Source: Sipunculus nudus
Lineage: Eukaryota; Annelida; Sipuncula; Golfingiida; Sipunculidae
DNA length: 64,000 nucleotides
Direction of reading: 5' to 3'
NCBI GenBank assembly: GCA_026874595.1
Contig: CM049310.1
Span: 80,715,056 to 80,779,055, forward strand
Position 1 is the stretch's first letter. Each line of letters starts with the position of its first letter. The translations under genes and the position numbers were made by a program. Under the pieces are notes generated by a model, which was given only the letters and a program-made list of their open reading frames with translations, was not told the DNA's origin and made no database searches. Shown here in pieces: positions 45,399 through 56,873 of the stretch.

Positions 45399-45990
45399 AG
45401 TATGGATAATCCTGGTATCACTGATAAAATTCTTGATACCATTGAGCAGGAGCTCAATGAGGAGGAAGCTGTTTGCCCTGACATCAAGGATAAGTTGGCC
45501 AAAGTAATTAACAAATGTTTCACCCTGCCACTGTCTACTGACCTGCTCCACAAAAAATTTGAACTTTATTTACGGCCAAAAAATTGTGAGCACATGATGG
45601 TGCCAAGAGTAAACAAGGAAATTTGGAGTAAAATGAGGAGAGATCAGAAGCATAGAGATGGGAAATTCGCAGAAATACAGAGATCTGTCATAAAAGCCTC
45701 TGGAATACTGGCTAACTTGGTTGAAACACTGATCTCCTCGGGGGAAAAAAGAGCCACTCAGACAGGCAGTGGATGCCATAGCATTGCTTGGCAATGCTTC
45801 ATTGGCTTTGTCCATGAAGCGTAAAAACTTCATTAAGCCTGCACTGAAACAGGAATATGCAGGATTGTGCGGGGTGAATACAGCTCCCTCTCAACTCTTA
45901 TTTGGAGAGGATGTCCAGAAAGACATGAGAGATGTAAAACAAGCCACCCATGTTGCAAAGGACAGTTACCAGTAAAAAAACGAGTGGCAG
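45399..45990 (+). pseudogene. DIRS-like gag, 3' part
   Basis: Resumes gag after the insertion with SMDNPGITDKILDTIEQEL, a YLRPKNCEHMMVPRVN block and, after a frameshift near 45770, AIALLGNASLALSMKRKNFI. The combination is typical of DIRS gag-like proteins. Confidence 0.6.
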
Positions 45991-46930
45991 GGGGCCAAAG
46001 GCAAGCACTGGTACAAGAAACACCAGAGACAGTACAGCCCCCAGAAACACTGGAAGAAAAGGGAGGGGGAGAAGCATTTATTAACCCCTCAAACATCTCT
46101 CCAGAAAAGGTAGGCCAGCTTATTTCTATTCAGGAAAAATGTTTTTCCTTTGAACAATTACCTGCATTTTTAAAACAGAAAAACTGTTTTATCGGAGGCA
46201 GACTTTCACATTTTGTGAATGAATGGGAAGACCTTACTTCAGATAGAGAAATTCTGAGCATCGTGCATGGTTATAAAATTGACTTTGAATCAGAACCTGT
46301 TCAAAAGTCTTGGCCTAAACCTATACCATTTAATAGCAATGAAGCAATTGCTATGGATAATGAAGTTCATCAATTGTTAGAGAAAAAAGTCATATAACTA
46401 TATGTGCCCATGAAAAAGGAGAATTTTTATCCAATGTTTTTCTACGGAAAAAGAGTGATGGCATCTTATACAGGATGATTTTGAATTTAAGCCGCCTCAA
46501 CAAATTTGTGAAATATCGCCATTTTAAAATGGATTCTGTATCACATGCTATTCGCAAGATGAGGCAAGGTTGTTACATGGCATCTATTGATTGAAAGACG
46601 CATATTATTCTGTAAAGATTGCAGAGGAACATCAGAAATACCTAATTTTTTTTCTGGAAGGGGAAACTCTATAAGTTTGTAGCTATGCCTCAAGGTCTAA
46701 CTTGTGCACCACTGATACTTAACAAAACTTTGCAAAGTGGTTTACTCCGAACTACGTAAACAAGGTTATTTATCGGTGGGCTACATTGATTATAGCTATC
46801 TTCAAGGCCATGATTATCAGGAATGCACAGAAAATATTTAGGCTACTGTTATGCTGTTTGACAGACTTGGATTCATTGTCCATCCTAAGAAGTCAGTTTT
46901 TCTACCTACTCAGCGTATTACTTTTTTTTG
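45990..46930 (+). pseudogene. DIRS-like reverse transcriptase (broken)
   Basis: The N-terminal part reads FVNEWEDLTSDREILSIVHG and ends LLEKKVI. Beyond a stop come GEFLSNVFLRKKSDG, NLSRLNKFVKYRHFKMDS, a TGA in motif A (about 46592), FVAMPQGLTCAP and GYIDYSYLQ. In the catalytic box the second Asp is Tyr (codon TAT at 46791), so even a joined frame would be inactive. Confidence 0.75.
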
Positions 46931-47239
46931 GGATTTGTATTCAGTTCTGTTAATATGTCAGTGTCTCTAACAAGGGAAAAATCAAAAAGAATATCTGAAG
47001 CCTGTCACAGATTAGGAAGGGCTTCTTTTCCTGCTATTAGAGAAGTTGCAAAAGTTATTGAGCTGTTATTTTCCTGTTTTCCGGCAGTGCCTCATGGGCC
47101 ACTTTTTATAGACAAATAGAGAATGAAAAAATTGCTGCTCTTAAAGATGCTAAAGGGGATTTTGACAAACATATGCAGCTTTCTGGGAAATCTATTAAAG
47201 ATTTAGAGTGGTGGTCAGGTAATATCGATCAGTCATCCA

Positions 47240-47660
47240 GACTACACTTTAGAAACAGATGCTAGTAGTAAAGGGTGGGGCTGTCACCATAAGGAATTCA
47301 ACATCTCAACAGGAGGTCCTTTTAGCGTCTCAGAGTCTGGCCACATTAACAAACTTGAACTTTTGGCCTGTTTCTTGTCGCTGAAGGCGACATGTTTACA
47401 TGTGACAAATGCCCACATCAGAGTCATAATGGACAATACAACAGCTGTGGCATATGTTAGAGAAATGGGGGGCAGTCATTCTCTTGAGTGTAATGAGATA
47501 GCTAGATCTATCTGGGAGTGGGCACTACAGCGGCTTACAGCCTGTCAATTGCCAGGAGTGACCAATGTGACTGCTGATAGACAGAGCACAGAGTTTAAAA
47601 CAGATACTGAGTGGATGCTGAATCCATTAATTTTTTTCAAAATTACTGCCCCAGTGCTAT
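47240..47660 (+). pseudogene. DIRS-like RNase H
   Basis: LETDASSKGWGCHH, then INKLELLACFLSLKA, then VIMDNTTAVAYVREMGGSHS and NVTADRQS. These carry the RNase H Asp, Glu and Asp residues in order. A frameshift lies near 47350. Confidence 0.8.
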
Positions 47661-48190
47661 GTGAAACCAACTGTTGACTTGTTTGCCTCTAGGCTTAATA
47701 AACCACTGGACACCTTTGTCTCATGGACACCCCAGCCTGGTGCACTATTTACAGATGCTTTCAGTCACTCATGGACTGATATACTTTTCTATGCGTTTCC
47801 ATGTATCAGTTTAATACATCAAGTGGTTCAGAAGATAGAGTCCGACAACGCACAGGGCCTGCAAATTATTCCAAATTGGCCAACCCAGTCATGGTACCCA
47901 TCAGTCATGAGACTGATTACCCGATTCTGTTACCAGCAAGGAAGGAACTGCTTGTGTTACCTCATTGGCCAGAGAGTCACAGAAGGAGTCACATGCCCAG
48001 CCCTTTATACTGGGATACCCAACCGATTAACTCGTGGTTAACTTTAACGTTAACCAAACTTCTTGAGGCCATTTATGCGTTAAAGACTGACCAGCAGCTG
48101 GACTTCATCATCGCATGTGACTCCTTCGTTCCTGACAGAAGATCGGCAGAACTTCGATTAAACTTCACCTTACAGGTAATGCTCGATTAA
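47661..48190 (+). pseudogene. DIRS-like C-terminal tail
   Basis: PTVDLFASRLNKPLDTFVSW, AFPCISLIHQVVQKI and NWPTQSWYP, with an overlapping frame that goes on to VLPHWPESHRRSH. The frame change near 47880 is a further break. Confidence 0.75.
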
Positions 48191-48949
48191 TTTTCAATTA
48201 TACTGTATCAATTAGACAAGCTGGGAGAGTTCCGGTGTTCCCTTCACTGTCCAACACTTAGTATCTAAATCTCTCTCATGGGTATATATTAATTAATCAT
48301 CCTGTCACTGGTCAGGCCAGGACCTGTCAGGTTGTGAGCCTGTGATGCTGAGACCAGCTGGGTCTTATGACTCTTGACACCCTTTAATGTGACAATACCC
48401 AGACCTTTTAGTAGGCCCGTCTTTTCTATTCATGAACTGGCTTGCTGGCAGTTGCAGTCATATCAGCAAAAAGCAAAAGATTTCACATTTCTTGCCAAAT
48501 CTTATGATTCAGCGGTGCCGAGCAAGGTAAAATCATAGTGTTCCTAACAGTGTCTATTGAGATATAAGCCTTTAATTTTATTTCATTTTATGATTTTTTA
48601 GCTCAGCTGACTGATGGTCATCTGAGGTTCAGCAACCTTATACAACCGGCCTCTGTGTAGTCAGATGTTCGTTAAGAGGCACAGTACCATATTAAAGCAA
48701 ATGGAGACCACATTAAGGCTATAAAATCATTTCATACAATTGTCGCTCCACAGGGCAAGCTGAAAATATGTTGCTGTACAGGTTTTATGTATAACCGGGC
48801 TGACATGACAATTCTCGATAGTAAAATCAAGGGCCAATGTATTGCTGAAATACAGGTCCTGGCCTTCATTTACAATTTGGATTGTAAATACACATTATTT
48901 TGTCCTATTATTATTATTATTATTATTATTATTCTAGTGTTCTTATTGT
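48191..48949. other. Gene-free stretch, possibly DIRS remains
   Basis: No recognised motif. One short stretch near 48425-48530 (ELACWQLQSYQQKAKDFTFL) could be the start of a recombinase-like domain but is too short to call. An (ATT)n run lies at about 48908-48934. Confidence 0.35.
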
Positions 48950-50354
48950 ATCCCCAGACAAAGTCGGGGGATACTATGTTTTCATCCCGGTCCCGCCGCC
49001 GCCGCCGCCGCATATAAATCTTGTTGGCGCGATAACCCAAAAAATATTTCACGGAACTCTACCAAACTTGGTATATGTATAGATATGGGTGAGAGGACGA
49101 CGCCTATTTAAAATGAGGTCATAACCTTTAATAGGAGAGTGTCCTTGACCTTGAATAGGTCCAATTTTGGGGAAAATCACACAAATTCTTTAATATCTCA
49201 AGAAATCTTGCATGGATTTATCCCAAAATCAACTTGATGGAAGATCATGGATAGGGTTGACATGTTCCAGAAACTGGTGGCGCCACCTATTATTCTTTAC
49301 TTGTTTTTGTGCCGTTTAATACCCCCAAAATTGCCACCTTACAGTACTGTGAGCATTATAAGTCAAAAACTAATGGACAGATTTCTTTTATATTATGCAT
49401 ATACATAGGTATGGGTTATGGGATGATGTTTATTTAAATTGGGGTCATGACCTTTCCTATGATAGTGGCCTTGACCTTGAATATTGCCATATATGGTGAA
49501 AATCACACACCTCTTATGATATCTCCAGTGTTGATAGCCATATGGATTTCATACATGACTTATGTATGGCCCACCACTAAAGTAAGAACCCTTTAGGTTC
49601 TAGGGTCATGAGTTCAAAGGTCAAGGTCACTGGACTGGCATTTTAAAAATACTGTGGATGCATTTTAAGCCAAACTTTCATCCTAGGTCTTCCATCTTGA
49701 ATATATAGCTCACTTGCCAATAGTGGATGATCCATATAAATTTTGGGGTCACAAGGTCAAAGGTCAAGGCCACAGGAGCTATCTGTCCAAAAATTAGTTT
49801 CTGGATGATAATTCCTGCTTTTATTGATGTATTGATTTCAAACTTGACTCAGATCTTTCATCTTGCACATATAGTTCACCTGCCAAGAGAGGAAGAACCC
49901 TATCAATTTTGAGGTCACAAGGTCAAAGGTGAAGGTCACAGGAGCAATCTGTCCAAAAATTAGTTTCTTGATGATAATTCCTTCTTTTATTGATGTATGG
50001 ATTTCAAACTTGACTTGTATTTGACCCATTGGAAAAGCAAGATCAGAATTGATTTTGGGGTCATGAGATCAAAGGTCAAGGTCACAGGAAACCTCTTTAA
50101 AAAGATTGTGGATGCATTTTCAGCCAAACAATTCATCTCAGATCTTTCATCTTGCACATATAGTTCACCTGCCAAGAGTTGAAGAACCCTATCAATTTTT
50201 AGGTCACAAGGTCAAAAGTGAAGGTCACAGGAGCAATCTGTCCAAAAATTAGTTTCTGGATGATAATATCTGCTTTTATTGATGTATGGATTTCAAACTT
50301 GACTTGAATTTGACCCATTGGAAAAGCAATACCTGAATTGATTTTGGGGTCATG

Positions 50355-50373
50355 AGGTCAAAGGTCAAGGTCA
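50355..50373 (+). promoter_or_regulatory. Nuclear-receptor composite half-site
   Basis: AGGTCAAAGGTCAAGGTCA: an AGGTCA direct repeat with 1-bp spacer (HNF4/RXR type) abutting a third half-site, which also makes TCAAGGTCA (ERR/NR5A monomer site). Binding is not shown. Confidence 0.4.
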
Positions 50374-50643
50374 CAGGAAACCTCTTTAAAAAGATTGTGG
50401 ATGCATTTTCAGCTAAACAATTCATCTCAGATCTTTCATCTTGCACATATAGTTCACCTGCCAAGAGTGGAAGACCCCTATCAATTTTGAGATCACAAGG
50501 TCAAAGGTGAAGGTCACAGGAGCCATCTGTCCAAAAATTAGTTTCTGGATGATAATATCTGCTTTTATTGATGTATGGATTTCAATCTTGACCTTTATAT
50601 GTCCCATTGGAAAAGCAAGACCCAAATTGATTTTGGGGTCATG

Positions 50644-50662
50644 AGGTCAAAGGTCAAGGTCA
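50644..50662 (+). promoter_or_regulatory. Nuclear-receptor composite half-site, copy 2
   Basis: Same 19-bp composite, exactly 289 bp after the previous one. Confidence 0.4.
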
Positions 50663-50930
50663 CAGGACACATCTTTAAAAAGATGTGGACACATTTTCAG
50701 CCAATCATTTCATCTCAGATCTTTCATCTTGCACATATAGTTCTCCTGCCAAGAGAGGAAGAACACTATCAATTTTGAGGTCACAAGGTCAAAGGTGAAG
50801 GTCACAGGAGCCATCTGTCCAAAAATTAGTTTCTGGGTGATAATTCCTGCTTTATTGATGTATAGATTTCAAACTTAACTTGCATATGTCCCTTTGGAAA
50901 AGCAAGACCAGAATTGATTTTGGGGTCATG

Positions 50931-50949
50931 AGGTCAAAGGTCAAGGTCA
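50931..50949 (+). promoter_or_regulatory. Nuclear-receptor composite half-site, copy 3
   Basis: Same 19-bp composite, 287 bp after copy 2. Confidence 0.4.
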
Positions 50950-51112
50950 CAGGACACATCTTTAAAAAGATCAAGGTCACAGGACCAACATCTTCAACAA
51001 GATTGTGGATTGTTAGATGGAAGAAACAATAAATATGCCAAGTGTCAGTATATGCTGCTAAAAATGGGGGTCTATTTATAAAGGGGGGGGGCCTACTATG
51101 TCTGGGGATACT

Positions 51113-53284
51113 CTGGCACCTGCGGTGCCAAGAAATGTCTAGTTAGCATGAGTGTTTTCTGACGAAAAAGCCGAGCCCCCCCCCCCCCCCCCCCCCCCTC
51201 CCCAGATGCTGTAAATTCCACACTGTTAACATGGCACAAATCACAAGTCTGTGAAAGCCATGTTTTTCAAATCAAATTTGATCTCCTTTTTTCACACCTT
51301 ACCTGAAACTCATTTCTTCTAAATTATCACTTAAAATCCACTCCGGCCTTTACTTCAAAACTTACATACATATTCTCACAAATAATATCTAAAGTTCTAA
51401 ATGCATGCATTAGCCACTGTAAGATTATCTATAATTAAAGAAGGTACTAGTTTCATTAAAACTTGACAAAATAAATTCCAGGACAATATGTTAATGCCAT
51501 TATTTCTTTCTGATGGCATTTTATGTCATTTTCATTTTCTATACACATTAGGATTTCGACTAACAGATTCAAAAAATTTTAACAAATGTTATTGGTATTT
51601 CAGCCATTATAAGACTAGAAAGTGAGAGCATATTGAAATATACAATCATAGATTAAATAACCTTATGACCATTATTGCATTAGAAAGGAGGTGGGGGGGG
51701 GAGAGGCAAGGAGGCAGCCAGTCGATTAGGTATGATTCATATTGGGGCTCCCCTGCTGACTGGGTAGGCCAACAGGGCTTCTAATTGTGCTACCTTTCAC
51801 TTAAGTCAACTGACCACAGATGCTACATACCAGTCAAACGCTTCATTTTCCTAATTTGCTTCTGTCTTATATAAGGCAGGTAAATCCACTATTTTTGTAT
51901 GCAGAAAAGCATATGAATGTTCGCACAGCCTTGTAAAATGTTCGTAACTAATGTTTAGTTTTTATTTGTTATGACAGTTGATTCAGTTTTTCTGAAAATC
52001 TTGACTTAAAACTACATTATTTCTGATAAAAGTCATGTATTAAAAGGATACAACAGAAGACATGCTACATCATGAGCCATCAGGGGCCATAGTGATAAAA
52101 ATGAGGATTTATACAGGGAAATAATTTCAGTTGTCAAAATGTGATTACGACACCATTCTTGGTGTGCAGATCGAATTAAATGAAGGTTCTGACAGTTGTA
52201 TTTTGGTTTAAAGCAGTATATTTTAATTAAATTTTACAAGATCCATAAAGCAATTTGTTAAAGTGTGTGGTTTCTCTTTTTTCCTGGTGTTAACATAAGA
52301 AATGAAATAAAAATACTGGAAAAAATCAGCTAATGCAAATTTCAGTATAACTGAGTATTTGTAGAAAGAACCTAGTTTTCCTATCAGCTTTCCGCTCTCT
52401 GTTAGTCATATTATTTAAAGAGTAATATCTCCTTTTAATATATATATATATATGTGTGTGTGTGTGTATATATAAATGCAAGTAATATACGTCATACCTA
52501 CATTCAATACTGCCCCCACCCCCTTTTAAAAAATTCTGGAACCGCCCCTGACTCCCTCCCTACTCTTGCCACTCCCTCCCCACGTTTATTCGAATATTGT
52601 TAGTAATGAGAATAATTAGATGATTTAATTTGATGTTATTCACAATGAATCACACATCATGATAAATAAGCAAAGGCTAGGTCCTAAGCTCAAAGGTCCA
52701 TTGATTAAATGCAGATTTTTTCTCTGAGAGTGAATATTATCAACACAGTATTGCTGTATATATTGCTAGTAGTTTATCAGTAATTGTGTACCACTTTTTG
52801 TGTAACCTGATTCCATCCGATGAACGGGCGTAAGGTAAGTGATATTTGTACTGCACTTAATCAAATAACAGGTTAATAAGTAAACACTGGAGAGATAGTC
52901 CAGGTGCCAAAATGGGTTTTCGGACCTGACCTTGTTTTATGGTCTGCCCAAAGTTTTTTGATGGTTATACCCTATTTTGAGGGTGCTGAATTCAAATCTA
53001 GATGATGCCACTCTGGCATCCTTGAGGGTTTTGAGATATTCAAGATGGCCGCATGACTCGCACTCGAGTGGTTTTTGGCTCATAAATTAATAGTTTACGC
53101 TATTGTAAACAACCAGAGGCTGTCCTTAAAAGATAAAATGACAGTTAAATGACCTCCAGTTGATTTACATTGATTTCATATAAGGTATTATGAACAGACA
53201 GAATTTTGTTTTGATGGAGGGAACAGCCTCTTTTTTATGCTGTCTTATATAATTCTTAATCTAAGTATATACATCTTCTCGGTG
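51113..53284. other. Gene-free stretch
   Basis: No gene seen. It holds a poly-C run at about 51176-51199, a G-rich patch near 51690-51702, a TA/GT microsatellite at about 52438-52472 and CCAAGATGGCCG-type phrases near 53040. Confidence 0.5.
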
Positions 53285-53560
53285 TCTACTGAGCCTGCGG
53301 GTCCTGTGTGTGTAAATCAGCCCATTGGTGGTTCATAAGACCGAGAAACACCCAAAGACGCACTCATTCGTGAGTGATACCCGGGTTTTGGTCTCCTCAA
53401 CGTTTCGTTTTAAGCCTGCCGAGCGTTCAGCCTGGATGGGGGACCAACCTTAAAACTCTTACCACTGCTGAGGCTGAGATTTGAACTCACGACCTTTGTG
53501 CTATGCTCTACCCTAAGGCTAAAGAGTACTGAGATTTACTCTAGACCACTTGAGCTAGTA
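53285..53560 (-). mobile_element. tRNA-derived SINE
   Basis: The minus strand starts AAGTGGTCTAGAG (A-box-like), then GTCGTGAGTTCAAATCTCAG with a Pol III B box, then a body with CATCCAGGCTGAACG and TCACTCACGAATGAGTG. The same body occurs at 42425-42600. Confidence 0.6.
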
Positions 53561-53889
53561 AAGTAAGTAAAGTTAATTTAGCCCGGTACTGATCTTGGTA
53601 AGACTTAGAAAATAATAATTCAGCATCCAAGATGGCCACTGATGCTCGAAATATTTAGCATACCAAACATGGTAAAAAACTTGCAGAATATATGACATCG
53701 GGCATAGGGCAAGTATATTTATTCTATATGAAGTCCTAACTGCCAGTAACTCTCACGTTTTACTTCTTCATTACTTTATGTCAGTAATGTTATTGGAGTA
53801 ATCTTAAAGTGTACCGTTCCGTGAGTGAGGCGTGTTCAAGTAGCATTTCATCATAACATTTCCAACGGGATTTGTTCATCTTTTCTTGA
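53561..53889. other. Spacer before the gene B promoter region
   Basis: No gene and no clear repeat apart from CCAAGATGGCCACTGATGCT near 53630. Confidence 0.4.
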
Positions 53890-54300
53890 AGTGTCCTGGA
53901 ATAAGTTGCTGATATAGGCGTGGTCGCAAAAAAAGCGTTATCCCGCCATAAATCAGCAGATACGCGTTATATTGTCTCGAAACTTTCTCTGCTGCTACAT
54001 TCGATGTCCGCGGAGTACTATCGTGTAGCATCCCCGCGCCTGTGTCGAACACTGACTGGTCAATCGTCCAAATTAATCTACTTGTCGGGGCTGGCATTCC
54101 CCATATCGTCTAAAAATCACACGTCGGGATGTCGCAAGCCGGGTGATTGCGATCAAAGGTCATTCACCATTAGTTAATGTAATATACGAATTAAATACGA
54201 GTTATCAGACACTGGTCTATAATCGTTATTGCTATTTTGAAGGAAACGAACCCACGCACGGTTTTAATCGCCAAAGGCTTGACATAAATAGCTTTCAATC
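53890..54300 (+). promoter_or_regulatory. CpG-rich region upstream of gene B
   Basis: CpG dinucleotides are far denser here than in neighbouring AT-rich DNA (CCGCGGAG, CCCCGCGCC, GTCGGGATGTCGC). It lies 0.6-1 kb upstream of the gene B ATG. A 5' UTR intron would end at CCTTTTTTCAG at 54897, so the first untranslated exon probably starts in this region. The 75-85-codon frames here show no motif. Confidence 0.4.
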
Positions 54301-54934
54301 ATTTCATTTAATGTTTTATCCAATGTCTTCGATCTTGGCCCTAGATGTCTTAATTAATCGGACAGACTAATCAAAAGTATTTTGCGTCCGGCAGTCATTA
54401 GGAAAACTGCACTACACTGGGCAACCAACGTACGCCATCGATATTGTTGTACACACCCGGTAATCTGAACATTAGGTAGAAAAAAAATTATCAGGAACGG
54501 ATTATTGTCCTGCGCTTCGCAGGACTTACCTGTCAAATACACCATCTGTAGAAGACAGGTCCGAAATAAGAAACAAAATGTACCAATATATTGGATTTAA
54601 AACAATCTTTTACGTACACCATCTTATAAAATAACAAACCTATTCGTTTTGTTCATTCTAAGTGACACGATATATGTAAGCCTTGGCGAAAAAAAGAATA
54701 AAAAAGATTTTGTTTCCATATTTTCAGCGCAGTTTGCCTAAAGACACATGCTGTCACTCTAACGTTTAAGTTCTCTTACATTCTCTTTATGTTGGAATGA
54801 CAAACCTGCCACTGGAGTTTTTATTGGTATGGGACCATGTACCCTAGTTCAATGCATTTAAATAATAAATGACCTGAAATATGTTGCCTTTTTTCAGAAA
54901 CCCATAACAAAAGGGAGCAAAAATTCAAAGTAAA

Positions 54935-55114
54935 ATGGGGGACATCGCGATGGAAAGTTTAAATGAATCGGCGCATCAGATGACCGATGGTGACCCTGAG
55001 CCTGTAAAGAAGAAGCTCCCGGTTAAAATAATAGTGACTGTTATCTGTATGGCTGTCACAGATGCATTTGCAGGACTTTATTTTGGGCTCCTTATCCCTT
55101 TCTTTCCAACGAAG
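54935..55114 (+). CDS. SLC18B1-like: Gene B exon 1
   Basis: ATG at 54935 follows an acceptor-like CAG at 54895-54897, so the 5' UTR is probably split. It encodes MGDIAMESLNESAHQMTDGD onward and TM1 to LYFGLLIPFFPTK; donor gtaaga. It equals gene A exons 1 and 2 combined. Confidence 0.9.
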
Positions 55115-56810
55115 GTAAGACCAATCAAGTTGTTCGGCAGCATTTCTAAATACATAAATAATATTTAACAGAAACGAAATCAATATATTATTCTTATCAG
55201 AAAAAAAGTTGGTTTTTTTTTTTAATTTTTAAAATTTTTAACAAGATACATTATTACGTTCCTTGGACATCCAGGGGAACGGGGGAATTAGCTCCACGTA
55301 GATGTTATATATACATCCATGTATTCTTGTTCACATTTTCTCACCAATCATGATCAATCCTGATAAAGTTTATCCAAATGGTAATAATAAAGTTTATTCT
55401 CTTCTTAATTCACAAATTGAAATACATATTGAAAATATTGAAGCTTGACGTTTCTAACTACAAAATTATCATAAGATCTTCCTTTAAAAAGTTTCTAATC
55501 TAATAAAATGAGGCTTTATGAATTTAAATAAAAACAGAACAGAGTCCTGCTTTGACTAAAAGTGCCCAAAAGTGCCTGTCTGTCCGAGGCCTGTAGAGCC
55601 TTTAAGTACATGTCCCTAAACCTGACTAACCAACCAGATATTTGATTGAAGCTACTGAATATTATAATTCTGACCTAAAACAAGCATTAAAAATACTGTC
55701 CATTTAGAACTAAGAAAAATCTTGACCATCCATATCATCTAAATATATTAACATAATGAACTTACATAATGTCCTATATAAAATGACAAATCTGGTTGAT
55801 AAGTGAAGTTGACAATCTAAGGGTCAAGTTGCTCGGTGGAGGAGCAATGTTAAACAATCCTAAACAAAGGCTATCACTCAAATTAACCCCTGTCATCATA
55901 GGGTGACTAGCCGCTGTCCAGATAAGGTTATCTGCACTGCAGGGGGTAAAGTATTCTGCTTACATGCCTGTACTGGATGAACCTGTATAATAAGCTAAAC
56001 TGAAGAGTAACAAGAATTTATAGTTATTTGGCCCAATAATCACCATAATCATAACAACATATATTTCTTTTCATTTCATTTTTTAAGTTACATTAACTGT
56101 CAAAAGGTTATCTTTGGCAAAATTCTCTTGAAAATACCGGGCACAAGCAGGCAATACAGCCCTGCCCTAATGACTGTTCACTTTCGTCTTATAAAGCAGT
56201 ATTTCTTCAAAGATAGAATATCAACCAAAGGCCACTTGCTAGGGTTCGAGATCTTATTGATACATACAACGATTCGAGATTTTATTGATACATCGGCATA
56301 TCACGATACAGCAATTCGCATATTACGTAGATATCTCGATATCGTTTTCATATCCCGGTATTTATACGATATTGTCGAACGTGACTGAAATTTATGTATC
56401 ATGTTAAATAGATAGTTTCTCTTGCAAATTTTGACGTATGAATGGTCTGGGATAAGGCTAAGTCTTTGTTGCCAAGCACAAAAAAGAACTTTGTGACATA
56501 TTTCTATCATGAAATAAACTGGATATACTTTTATGTTGTCATTATATTGAAATCGTAATAAATTAATAATATATACATACTATATAACCCAGAAAACACA
56601 TATTTCTCATATAACTGTACAATGAAAATGTTACAGTATATATCAAAATATGTCACCACATATCGCAATATACTACAATTCCAAGCTAATGGACAACACC
56701 CAGCCTTGCTCACCACGCACCTCTGGTGGTGATTGATATCAGTTTTTTAGATTCTTTACTCAGACTATTATTACAACAGCAAGAATTAAGAATTCAGTAA
56801 ATGTTCTTTA

Positions 56811-56873
<63 letters not shown>

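Larger units (their letters stand above)
44850..48190 (+). mobile_element. Degenerate DIRS-like retrotransposon
   Basis: The order is gag-like frame, RT, RNase H and the conserved tail (PTVDLFASRLN, FTDAFSHSW, WPTQSWYP) typical of DIRS-group polyproteins. RT motifs include a broken ASID-KDAYYSVKI, AMPQGLTCAP and GYIDYSYLQGHDY. RNase H has TDASSKGWG. Many stops and frameshifts disrupt it. A tyrosine recombinase gene, expected in intact DIRS elements, was not recognised, nor were the terminal repeats, so the true ends are unknown. Confidence 0.8.
49740..50990 (+). repeat. 289-bp tandem array
   Basis: ATTGATTTTGGGGTCATGAG recurs at 50048, 50337, 50626 and 50913 (steps 289, 289, 287), with minor base changes. 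Each unit has two half-modules of about 145 bp, both with an AGGTCA cluster, followed by TTTCATCTTGCACATATAGT in one and AAAAATTAGTTTCTGGATGA in the other. Confidence 0.9.
48950..51112. mobile_element. Non-coding repeat element with internal tandem array
   Basis: Begins TGTATCCCCAGACA and ends TATGTCTGGGGATAC, so the two ends are short inverted repeats (GTATCCCCAGACA). The inside is a set of related modules each carrying GGTCA-type repeats, turning into a regular 289-bp array at its right side. No open frame is supported; the frames present are shadows of the repeat. Confidence 0.65.

Noticed and set aside
49727-50778. Repeated 60-70-codon frames with FDLVTSKLIG or FDLMTPKS on the minus strand
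   Set aside because: They are copies of the 289-bp tandem repeat, on both strands, with no start or splice context.
53876-54370. ORFs of 73-85 codons upstream of gene B
   Set aside because: They overlap on both strands in a CpG-rich region with no motif; better explained as promoter and 5' UTR sequence.
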